In this document: piece after piece, positions 17,352 to 23,629 of the stretch | Position numbering within the stretch: position 1 is the first letter of the stretch | Layout: the number at the start of each line of letters is the position of its first letter | From: Pseudomonadota bacterium | GTDB taxonomy: Bacteria > Desulfobacterota > Anaeroferrophillalia > Anaeroferrophillales > Tharpellaceae | Reading direction: 5' to 3' | Assembly: GCA_015486445.1 (NCBI GenBank) | Contig: WFRT01000257.1 | Coordinates: 1-23,629 of the forward strand | DNA: 23,629 bases | Made by a program: the position numbers and the translations under genes | Notes under the pieces: generated by a model | What the model saw: the letters and a program-made list of their open reading frames with translations, nothing else | Told to the model about the DNA's origin: nothing | Database searches by the model: none

Positions 17352-18461
17352 ATGACAACTGACCAAAACAGCCTGGCGACAACAGGCGCCGCCGCGACAA
17401 CGGCCGGGAAAATCAAGGTTCTGATCGTCGATGACGCATCTTTCATGCGCAAGGCAATCCTCGGCATGCTGGCAGGGGACGAACAGATAGAGGTCGTCGG
17501 CACCGCCTGCAACGGCCAGGACGGACTGGAAAAGATCAGGCAGCTCAAACCGGATGTCGTAACCCTCGACATCGACATGCCGATCATGGACGGCATCACC
17601 AGCATCCGCCACATCATGATCAAATCACCGGTGCCGGTGGTGGTTTTAAGCTCGATGTTCAGCGACGGCGTCATCACCTTCGATGCCCTGCGACTCGGGG
17701 TCGTCGATTTCATCCCCAAGCCTTCCGGGGCCGTCTCGACCGACATCGACCGCTCACAGCAGCACCTGATCGACCGCATCAAGATGGCCAGTGAAGTCAA
17801 CCTGGCCAACATCCGCCGGGTACGCCTGCCGCAGTTAGAACAAAATCGGCCTCCCGACCATGGCTGCCTGCCCCTTGACTACCTGGTGGCCGTCGGCACG
17901 ACGCTTTCGGGACCCAACACCATCATCCGCCTGCTCGCCAGCCTGCCGCCCGCCCTGCCGGCGGCCGTGGTCATCGTGGTTGAAATGTCGGCCAAGGTCT
18001 TAAGCGCTTTCGTGGATCGTTTCAACATGCTGGTTCCCTGGGAGGTCGTAGTTGCTAAAGACGGAATGGAACTTAAATCGGGCCACTGCTACATCAGTTC
18101 CTGCCAGGAAAGCATTCGGATACGGGAACTGGCCGACGGCACCGTCTGCCTGCGCAAAGTGGAAAACAGCAGCGAGCCCTTAAACCAGCTTTTCATGTCG
18201 GCGGCCGACGTTTTTCAACAGAACACGATCGGCATCCTGCTGACCGGCATCGGCACCGACGGGGCTGACGGCTTCTCCCATATTCTAAGTCACGCCGGCG
18301 TCACCATGGCCCAGGACTCCAAAAGCTGCGTTTTCCCCAACCTCACCGACAATGCCATCAAGCGCGGGACCGTCAGCAACATCCTTAATGAATCCGAACT
18401 GCCGCAGGCGATCATCTCGATCATGGCCGGACAAAGGAGCAGCGATGATTGTTGTATGTGA
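17352..18461 (+). CDS. CheB paralogue with two catalytic residues replaced
   Basis: A 369-residue protein with the CheB layout: receiver (about 21-145; LIVDDAS, acceptor Asp 73 in TLDIDMP, IPKPS) and a methylesterase-like domain (about 176-360). The nucleophile motif GASTGGP reads GTTLSGP, giving Thr 184 for Ser. The His loop reads VVEMSAK, giving Glu 211 for His. The Asp loop is intact (TGIGTDGADG, Asp 303). An active methylesterase is therefore unlikely, although the receiver should still accept phosphate from CheA. Its receiver shares HIMIK-P-P with the other two CheB-like proteins here, pointing to local duplication. AGGA lies 8 bases before the ATG. Its last 17 bases overlap the following ParA gene. 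The C-terminus is Cys/Asp-rich (SSDDCCM). Confidence 0.87.
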   Translation: MTTDQNSLATTGAAATTAGKIKVLIVDDASFMRKAILGMLAGDEQIEVVGTACNGQDGLEKIRQLKPDVVTLDIDMPIMDGITSIRHIMIKSPVPVVVLSSMFSDGVITFDALRLGVVDFIPKPSGAVSTDIDRSQQHLIDRIKMASEVNLANIRRVRLPQLEQNRPPDHGCLPLDYLVAVGTTLSGPNTIIRLLASLPPALPAAVVIVVEMSAKVLSAFVDRFNMLVPWEVVVAKDGMELKSGHCYISSCQESIRIRELADGTVCLRKVENSSEPLNQLFMSAADVFQQNTIGILLTGIGTDGADGFSHILSHAGVTMAQDSKSCVFPNLTDNAIKRGTVSNILNESELPQAIISIMAGQRSSDDCCM

Positions 18462-19392
18462 ACATTGCAGCAGCCGCCTGAAAGTCGATGAACAGCGGCT
18501 TGATCCCACGATCAGGAAATTTTCCGCCCGCTGTCCCAAGTGCCGGCAGAAGTTCATCATCACCCTGCCGGAGGAGATCCCCGACGTTGTCGAACTGCAG
18601 CAGCCCGACAACCCCCAGCCGCAGCGCCCGGGCCGGACCATCGTCATCACCAACCAGAAGGGCGGCGTGGCCAAGACCTCGACCTGCCTCAACCTGGGAC
18701 TGTCCCTGGCCCTGCTCGAAAAAAGGGTGCTGCTGATCGATTTCGACATCCAGGCCAACCTGACGATCTCGATGGGCTACCAGAATACAAACTCCTTTTA
18801 CGATCTCCATAACCGCAGCCCGCGGGAGTTCAACGCGGCCCTGATCCAGACCTCCTATCCCGGCCTGTGGCTGCTGCCGTCGAACAAGAACATGGTCCTG
18901 CTGAGTAAAAAGTACTTCGGCAAACACGAGTATGAATATATCCTCGACCGGCAGCTTGCCCAGGTCAAGAAACAGTTCGACTACATCATCATCGACACAC
19001 CGCCGTCGATCGAATTTTTTACGATCAATGCGCTGACCACCTCGAACCTGGCCATCATCCCGACCCCCTGCGACTACCTCTCGACCCACGGGGTCGACCA
19101 GGTGATCAAGATCATCGACCTGATTCGCCGGAAAACCAACCCGAAACTCGAAGCCCGGATCCTGGTTACGATGTATGAAGAATCGACCACCGCAGCCCGG
19201 ATGATCTTTACCAAGCTCAAAACGCTCCATCCCGGACGTCTTTACCAGACCGTGATCCCCCGTGACGAACGCATGCAGGAGGCCCAGATCATGAGCATGC
19301 CGGTCATCAACTATGACCAGAAAAGCAGCTCGGGCCGGCAATACCTGGCCCTGGCCCGGGAAATCTGTACTCCGGCCCGGGAGCGCGGATAG
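18445..19392 (+). CDS. ParA-type ATPase with N-terminal zinc ribbon
   Basis: A 315-residue protein. Residues 1-38 form a putative zinc ribbon with two CxxC pairs (Cys 5/8 and 30/33; CEHC, CPKC), of the MJ0042 type. A Pro/Gln linker leads to a ParA/MinD-family ATPase (about 64-310) with deviant Walker A QKGGVAKTST (Lys 72 and 77), LLIDFDIQANLT and IIIDTPPS. No ParB partner is nearby. ParA homologues in chemotaxis clusters (ParC of Vibrio, PpfA of Rhodobacter) position chemoreceptor arrays, so array placement or segregation is the likely job. That role is inference from context. The ATG at 18445 has AAAGGAG 5 bases upstream and overlaps the preceding gene, so translation is probably coupled. 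Confidence 0.88.
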   Translation: MIVVCEHCSSRLKVDEQRLDPTIRKFSARCPKCRQKFIITLPEEIPDVVELQQPDNPQPQRPGRTIVITNQKGGVAKTSTCLNLGLSLALLEKRVLLIDFDIQANLTISMGYQNTNSFYDLHNRSPREFNAALIQTSYPGLWLLPSNKNMVLLSKKYFGKHEYEYILDRQLAQVKKQFDYIIIDTPPSIEFFTINALTTSNLAIIPTPCDYLSTHGVDQVIKIIDLIRRKTNPKLEARILVTMYEESTTAARMIFTKLKTLHPGRLYQTVIPRDERMQEAQIMSMPVINYDQKSSSGRQYLALAREICTPARERG

Positions 19393-19397
19393 AAAAA

Positions 19398-20015
19398 ATG
19401 GACAGGCGGGGCTCGAATTTTCGCTACACGCTCCAGCGAACCATGATCATCTACTTTCTCCTGATCGGTTTCGCGGCCCTGCTGCTGGGGGTCGAATTCA
19501 CCCGCGAAACCTACAGCCACAATCTCACCGGCCCCAGCCTGGCGGCAACCGCCTCCGGCCCGGAAGCCGGCCCGGCGATTGAGCACCTGCGGCACAAGGC
19601 GATCCTGATGATCTGCATCATCATGTTCGTCGTGGTCATCGTCCTGATGATGTTCATCAAGAACATCACCGGTCCCCTGCAGCACATGATCGAGAAATCG
19701 AACGAGATTTCCCGGGGAGACCTGAGCCAGACCATCGAAATCGAGGCCAACAATGAACTCGCCGACCTCGGTAACGTGATCAATGAAATGTCCAGCAACC
19801 TGCAGGAGATAATTCACTTTTCCCTCAACACCTGTCTCTCCGGACGCCGTTTGATAAATGAAGCCGGCAGCCTGCTCCAAGAGTCTCCCCAGGGCGGTAA
19901 AGAGCTGGTAAAACTGCAGGAGAAGCTGGCGGAACTTGACGAAGAACTGGCGGCCTTCGAAAACATCGTCGACTGTTTCAAGTTCTACTCGATCGACGAA
20001 AACCCGCATGGCTAG
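19398..20015 (+). CDS. small membrane protein ending after a HAMP domain
   Basis: A 205-residue protein with TM1 (about 16-32), a short periplasmic loop of about 35 residues, TM2 (about 68-87) and a HAMP domain (about 88-140; IKNITGPLQHMIEKSNEISRG, NELADLGNVINEMSSNL). A helical, Glu/Leu-rich tail follows (about 165-195). There is no kinase, cyclase or chemoreceptor signalling domain, and the periplasmic part is too small for a Cache or four-helix sensor. It may modulate the receptor array or the exporter encoded next to it. It starts 5 bases after the ParA gene with a poor ribosome site, and its stop overlaps the start of the TauE/SafE gene by 8 bases. Function not recognised. Confidence 0.75.
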   Translation: MDRRGSNFRYTLQRTMIIYFLLIGFAALLLGVEFTRETYSHNLTGPSLAATASGPEAGPAIEHLRHKAILMICIIMFVVVIVLMMFIKNITGPLQHMIEKSNEISRGDLSQTIEIEANNELADLGNVINEMSSNLQEIIHFSLNTCLSGRRLINEAGSLLQESPQGGKELVKLQEKLAELDEELAAFENIVDCFKFYSIDENPHG

Positions 20016-20766
20016 TTACTGGACGGCCTTTCCGGCGGGAATCATCATTGCCATGATCTCTTCGATCGTAGGCATTGGCGGAGGCATCATCTGGATGCCG
20101 GTTCTCCTGCTGATTTTCAGACTGGAACCGGAAACCGCGGTACTCTCCTCCCTGGTAATCCAGACCTTCGGCATGGGCTCGGGTTGTTTTGCCTATCTTC
20201 GCCGGGGCCTGGTCGATATCAGGCTCGCCCTGTTGATTCTGGCGGTGACCGTACCCGGAGTCCTGGCCGGCGCCTGTCTGACCCGAAGCTTCAGTCCGCC
20301 CCACATAAAAATGATTCTCGGCCTGCTGGCGCTGCTCACCGCCTTTCTCTTTGTTTCGCTCAACCAGCGGTATGACGATGCCGGGGTCAGGCGGGTGGAT
20401 CTGAAACGGGTCAGACCCTATCTTTTCCTGATCTCGCTGATGTCGATGGTCAGCGGAATGCTGAGCCTGAGTATCGGGGAGTGGGTGATTCCGCTGATGC
20501 ACGGTAAAATGAACCTGCGCATGAGCACCGCGATCGCCACCAGCATCACCACGATCTTCGGCATCTGCCTGCTGGGATCAATGTTTCACCTGCTGCTGGG
20601 CAGCACCCCCCAATGGCAGGTTGTAGCCTGGGCCGCGCCCGGAGTTTTCATCGGTGGCCAGATCGGACCTCGAATTTCGGGACGCATCAACGAAAGGATC
20701 CTGAAAGAAATTTTTATTTTCCTCCTGACCCTGGTGGGAATTCACTTGATCTACAATTCATTCTGA
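20008..20766 (+). CDS. TauE/SafE-family sulfite/organosulfur anion exporter
   Basis: An inner-membrane protein of 252 residues with about seven or eight hydrophobic helices. The first helix carries the family's IVGIGGGIIWMPVLLL motif, and the second half repeats the pattern with SMVSGMLSLSIGEWVIPL. Members export sulfite, sulfoacetate or other anions, or take part in organosulfur metabolism; the substrate here is unknown. The frame is open upstream into the HAMP gene, but the ATG at 20008 begins the membrane protein and forms an ATGGCTAG overlap with that gene's stop. This suggests translational coupling, so the two products are probably made together. Confidence 0.85.
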   Translation: MASYWTAFPAGIIIAMISSIVGIGGGIIWMPVLLLIFRLEPETAVLSSLVIQTFGMGSGCFAYLRRGLVDIRLALLILAVTVPGVLAGACLTRSFSPPHIKMILGLLALLTAFLFVSLNQRYDDAGVRRVDLKRVRPYLFLISLMSMVSGMLSLSIGEWVIPLMHGKMNLRMSTAIATSITTIFGICLLGSMFHLLLGSTPQWQVVAWAAPGVFIGGQIGPRISGRINERILKEIFIFLLTLVGIHLIYNSF

Positions 20767-20807
20767 ACCCGGCCGCCTGGGAAAACCTGAACCAGGAACC
20801 AAAAAAA

Positions 20808-21602
20808 ATGGACACCGCGGAACTGAAAACAGCCTCCAGATATGAGCCGCGCCCCCTGGCCTGTCCCTGGATCGCCTTTGCGGTCCTGCTGCTGCTCTGG
20901 GAACTGCTTTCCCGGTTTTCGGGACTCAGCCCCCAGGTCTTTCCCGGGCCGATCCCGGTCCTGGTCAGCATGGGCAAGCTGGCCGCCAGCGGCATCCTGT
21001 TACGGCATACCGTGGCCAGCCTTTTCCGGATTACAGTCGGCTTCTACCTGGCCGTCCTGCTGGGCCTGCCCCTGGGAATCATCCTGGGCCGCAACCGCAT
21101 CTTCAACACCATGTTCAACCCGGTTATCCAGTTCCTCAAGCCGATCTCCCCGATTGCCTGGATTCCACTGGCCATGCTCTGGTTCGGCATCGGTGACAAG
21201 CCGGCCATCTTCCTGATTTTTCTTTCCAGCTTCTTTCCCCTGGTGGTCTCCACGACGATCGCCGTCAGTTCGATAAACCCGGTCTTTTTCCAGGTTGCCG
21301 CCAATTTCAACTTCACCCGCCGGGAAGTCTTAAGCAAGATCATCATCCCGGCCATCACCCCGGCCACGATCACCGCCTTCCGGATCTCCCTGTCGATCGC
21401 CTGGCTGGTCGTGGTGGCGGCGGAAATGATTGCCGTGCGCTCGGGCCTCGGCTACCTGATTCTGGATTCCCGCAACGCCCTGCGGATGGATTATGTCATG
21501 GCCGGGATGATTGTCATCGGGATCATAGGCCTGCTGCTCGACTTGCTCATGCGGCGCATGGGGCAGCTTGCTTCAACCAGCTGGTACGGCAGCGGGAACT
21601 GA
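20808..21602 (+). CDS. NitT/TauT/Ssu-type ABC transporter permease
   Basis: Membrane subunit of 264 residues. It has the features of the SsuC/TauC/NrtB group: N-terminal helix (WIAFAVLLLLWELLS), PQVFPGPIPVL, a block LKPISPIAWIPLAMLWFGIGD (about 110-130), the EAA-type loop VAANFNFTRREVLSKIIIP (about 163-181) and AAEMIAVRSGLGYLI. Such permeases import sulfonates, taurine, nitrate, thiamine precursors or similar small molecules; the substrate cannot be read from the sequence. The ATG at 20808 follows AGGA by about 10 bases. An upstream in-frame extension overlapping the exporter gene was not used. It lies 41 bases after the exporter, and its stop directly abuts the ATPase gene. Confidence 0.9.
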   Translation: MDTAELKTASRYEPRPLACPWIAFAVLLLLWELLSRFSGLSPQVFPGPIPVLVSMGKLAASGILLRHTVASLFRITVGFYLAVLLGLPLGIILGRNRIFNTMFNPVIQFLKPISPIAWIPLAMLWFGIGDKPAIFLIFLSSFFPLVVSTTIAVSSINPVFFQVAANFNFTRREVLSKIIIPAITPATITAFRISLSIAWLVVVAAEMIAVRSGLGYLILDSRNALRMDYVMAGMIVIGIIGLLLDLLMRRMGQLASTSWYGSGN

Positions 21603-21608
21603 GTGGAG

Positions 21609-22400
21609 ATGGGTCACATCTTAATTGATTCGGTCTGCAAGGAGTATCCCAACCGGCGCCGGAAACCCCGGCCGGGCTCCCCGGGAACCGGGAAATACAT
21701 GGTCCCGGTGCTCGACCATATCACACTCGAATTTGGCGAGGGCGAGATGGTCTGCATCCTGGGGCCCTCGGGCTGCGGCAAATCGACCCTGCTGCGGATT
21801 GTCGCCGGTTTTGAACCCCCGACTGCCGGCCGGGTGATCATTGACAACAAGCGCGTCGAGCGCCCGAGTTCGGACTCGATTTTCGTTTTTCAGAACAACG
21901 GCCTGCTGCCCTGGATGACGGTCTGGGAAAACGTCGAACTGGGGCTCAGGCACCTGGAAGACCGGGAAGCAAAAAACGAAAGGATCGCCGAACAGATTGA
22001 AATCGTGGAGTTGGAGGGGTTCGAGCAGCACTATCCCCATCAACTCTCGGGGGGCATGAGAAGACGGGCCGAACTGGCCCGGGCCCTGGCCGTCAACCCG
22101 AATATCATGATCATGGACGAGCCCTTCAGCGGCCTTGACTTTCTCACCCACATGAAGATGCGGGAAGAGGTGGTCAATATGCACAGGTTCACCCGGAAAA
22201 CCACCCTGGTCGTAACCCACGACATCGACGACGCCCTGATCATGGGTGACCGGATAGTCGTTCTGGACGACCGGCCGGCAAAGGTCAAGCTCGATCACAA
22301 GCTTGATTTCCCCCGCCCCCGGGATTTTGAGAAACTGCCCGAACTCAGTGAACTGCGTAAACAGATATTCTTGATGCAGGGAGTGCTGTATGCCGTCTGA
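21609..22400 (+). CDS. NitT/TauT/Ssu-type ABC transporter ATPase
   Basis: Cytoplasmic ATPase of 263 residues for the preceding permease. Motifs: Walker A GPSGCGKST (52-60), Q-loop FQNNGLLPWMTVWENV (Gln 95), signature LSGGMRRRAELARAL (146-160), Walker B IMIMDEP (166-172) and switch His 204 in VVTHDIDDAL. LLPWMTVWENV is typical of the SsuB/TauB/NrtD branch. A Pro/Arg/Gly-rich stretch (residues 15-30) is inserted before VPVLDHITL and is unusual. The start is uncertain: a GTG at 21603 directly after the permease stop and the ATG at 21609 are both possible, and neither has an ideal ribosome site. The last bases overlap the binding-protein gene by 11. Confidence 0.9.
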   Translation: MGHILIDSVCKEYPNRRRKPRPGSPGTGKYMVPVLDHITLEFGEGEMVCILGPSGCGKSTLLRIVAGFEPPTAGRVIIDNKRVERPSSDSIFVFQNNGLLPWMTVWENVELGLRHLEDREAKNERIAEQIEIVELEGFEQHYPHQLSGGMRRRAELARALAVNPNIMIMDEPFSGLDFLTHMKMREEVVNMHRFTRKTTLVVTHDIDDALIMGDRIVVLDDRPAKVKLDHKLDFPRPRDFEKLPELSELRKQIFLMQGVLYAV

Positions 22401-23448
22401 AAAGCGTCCGGGTGGAAAACTTGCGTCATCTGCCGCCGGGCGCTACATCCTGCTCGCTCTCGGCTGGCTGGTGGTGATTTCACTGCTCCAGTACCATTTC
22501 GAACACTCCGCCGAAAAACGCCCGGTCATCCGTATGGGTTACATGCCGGTGATCACCAACCTGGCCGCGCCCCTGCTCGATGAAGCCAGTAAATCGGCCG
22601 GCGACTACCGTTTTCTGGCCCTCAAGTTCTCCTCCTTCGCCGAAATGGCCGACGCTCTGCGCCACGGCCATATCGACGCCGCTTTCATCATCGCCCCCCT
22701 GGCCATCGTGCTGCGACACGACGGCGAAGACGTCAAGGTCGTCTACATCGGCAACCGCCACGAAAGCACCCTGGTCACGCGCCGTGATCTCAAGATCGAA
22801 AAGCTCGAGGATCTGGCCGGCCGCACCCTGGCGGTGCCGATGCGCTATTCCGGGCACAACCTGGAAGTCAGGCGCCTGCTTAAGGAAAAAGTGATCACTC
22901 CACCCATCAAAATCGTTGAGATGAATCCGCCGGACATGGCCTCGGCCCTGGCTTCAGGCGGGCTGGACGCCTATTTCGTGGGCGAACCTTTCGCAGCCCA
23001 GACCATCCTCTCGGGCGACTCCAAGGTACTTTACTACGTCGAACAGCTGCATCCCCATTTCATCTGCAATCTCCTGCTCGTCCGCCAGGTAATGATTGAT
23101 CGCAACCGCGCCGCGGTCCGGGCCCTGGTTACCGCGGCCGCCCGTTCCGGCTTCTGGGCCAGGGCCCATCCCGAACAGGCCGCCGCCATCGCCTCCCGCT
23201 ACTGGAACCAGGATAAAAAAACCATCCTTTACGCCCTGAGCACTCCTGAAAATCGGATTGAGTACGACCGTTTCACTCCCGATGCCGCCGAGCTGCAGGA
23301 AATTGCCGATTCGATGGTCCGCTGCAACCTGCTCGACAACGGCAAAATCGAAGGGCTGGTTGAAGACCGTTTTGCGAAGTCAGTCAACCGCGAAAACATT
23401 ACCGACCTGAAAAGCATTCTCGTCCCCGGGAACACGAACGGAAACTGA
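22390..23448 (+). CDS. NMT1/NitT/TauT-type substrate-binding protein, membrane-anchored
   Basis: Binding protein of 352 residues for the adjacent permease and ATPase. After a short charged leader a single hydrophobic helix (about 19-34) is followed by HSAEKRPVIRMGYMPVITNLAAP, the usual first strand of periplasmic binding proteins of the NMT1/SsuA group. Further matches are LRHGHIDAAFIIAPLAIVLRH, LEDLAGRTLAVPMRYSGHN and GGLDAYFVGEPFAAQ. There is no lipobox; the helix could be an uncleaved anchor or a signal cleaved near HSA-EK. Family members bind sulfonates, nitrate/nitrite, bicarbonate or pyrimidine precursors, and the ligand here is not evident. The ATG overlaps the ATPase stop, so it is coupled. 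It is the last gene in the window. Confidence 0.88.
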   Translation: MPSEKRPGGKLASSAAGRYILLALGWLVVISLLQYHFEHSAEKRPVIRMGYMPVITNLAAPLLDEASKSAGDYRFLALKFSSFAEMADALRHGHIDAAFIIAPLAIVLRHDGEDVKVVYIGNRHESTLVTRRDLKIEKLEDLAGRTLAVPMRYSGHNLEVRRLLKEKVITPPIKIVEMNPPDMASALASGGLDAYFVGEPFAAQTILSGDSKVLYYVEQLHPHFICNLLLVRQVMIDRNRAAVRALVTAAARSGFWARAHPEQAAAIASRYWNQDKKTILYALSTPENRIEYDRFTPDAAELQEIADSMVRCNLLDNGKIEGLVEDRFAKSVNRENITDLKSILVPGNTNGN

Positions 23449-23477
23449 CTAGTAACTATTCAGCTAAATTTTATCTT

Positions 23478-23493
23478 CCCTCTTTCAGGAGGG
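23478..23493 (+). terminator. weak stem-loop after the transporter genes
   Basis: CCCTC and GAGGG pair around a six-base loop about 30 bases after the last stop codon. A five-T run follows only about 11 bases later (23504-23508), so it is a poor intrinsic terminator. It may contribute to transcript ends, but support is low. Confidence 0.25.
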
Positions 23494-23535
23494 GGCGGGG
23501 GTGGTTTTTCTGAGCGGTTTCGGAAAGATTTCGTC

Positions 23536-23627
23536 GTTTTTCCCAGCGAGCGGGAGCCCATAAGCATTGCAACTGTCTGAGCGTAAGCGAGTTTTGCAAT
23601 GCGGGCGAAGCGAGCGCGAGGAAAAAC
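23536..23627. repeat. nested inverted-repeat element, possibly an interspersed palindromic repeat
   Basis: The outer arms GTTTTTCC (23536-23543) and GGAAAAAC (23620-23627) are perfect complements. Inside, GCCC (23556-23559) pairs with GGGC (23603-23606), and GCATTGCAA (23564-23572) pairs with TTGCAATGC (23594-23602). The apex holds GCGTAAGC, which could form a GTAA-loop hairpin. Variants of GCGAGC recur in the left arm, apex and right arm. The shape suits a MITE or REP-like extragenic palindrome, or an RNA element. There is no coding frame of note in it. The pairing is seen directly; the class is inference. Confidence 0.6.
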
Positions 23628-23629
23628 AG

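Noticed and set aside
18445..19392. Plasmid or chromosome partition system
   Set aside because: ParA is present, but there is no ParB or centromere-like repeats, and the gene overlaps a chemotaxis gene, so a chemotaxis role is more likely.
1..23629. CRISPR array, tRNA, rRNA, insertion sequence or prophage
   Set aside because: No regularly spaced repeats, no tRNA-like cloverleaf and no transposase or integrase frame were recognised on either strand.

Overview
The window is about 23.6 kb of GC-rich, densely coding DNA from a Gram-negative bacterium. It encodes periplasmic binding proteins, signal peptides and transmembrane chemoreceptors. The gene style (multi-domain chemotaxis proteins, a PATAN/DUF4388 domain, a DUF3465 protein) suggests a deltaproteobacterial (Desulfobacterota-like) genome. 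That placement is inference; there is no rRNA or other taxonomic marker here.

Region 1 (87-5670, minus strand) is a complete yejABEF operon, a peptide-importing ABC transporter of the microcin C/oligopeptide type. Transcription order is the binding protein YejA, permeases YejB and YejE, then the double-ATPase YejF. The genes are tightly packed. YejA appears to start at a TTG codon behind a perfect Shine-Dalgarno sequence.

Region 2 (about 5856-6866) holds a small exported DUF3465 protein on the plus strand, then about 570 bases with no convincing gene. That stretch contains an A-run next to small inverted repeats and a weak promoter candidate for the chemotaxis genes.

Region 3 (6867-20015, plus strand) is a chemosensory cluster: cheB, a Cache-domain chemoreceptor, cheW, cheY, a very large cheA, two further CheB-like genes, a zinc-ribbon ParA-type ATPase and a small membrane protein that ends just after its HAMP domain. 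Only the first CheB keeps the Ser-His-Asp methylesterase triad. The second (receiver-like domain, PATAN, receiver, degenerate esterase) has lost at least His and Asp. The third has Thr for Ser and Glu for His. CheA carries two intact histidine phosphotransfer domains and two related repeats in which the histidine is replaced. No cheR, cheC, cheD or cheZ is present. The layout suggests a chemosensory pathway with several competing receiver outputs and an array-positioning ATPase.

Region 4 (20008-23448, plus strand) continues without a break: a TauE/SafE-type anion exporter overlapping the HAMP gene, then a NitT/TauT/Ssu-type ABC importer (permease, ATPase, membrane-anchored binding protein). 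Start/stop overlaps from the third cheB onward suggest that sensory and transport genes are co-expressed. The window ends in a palindromic repeat element (about 23536-23627) that may be an interspersed repeat.
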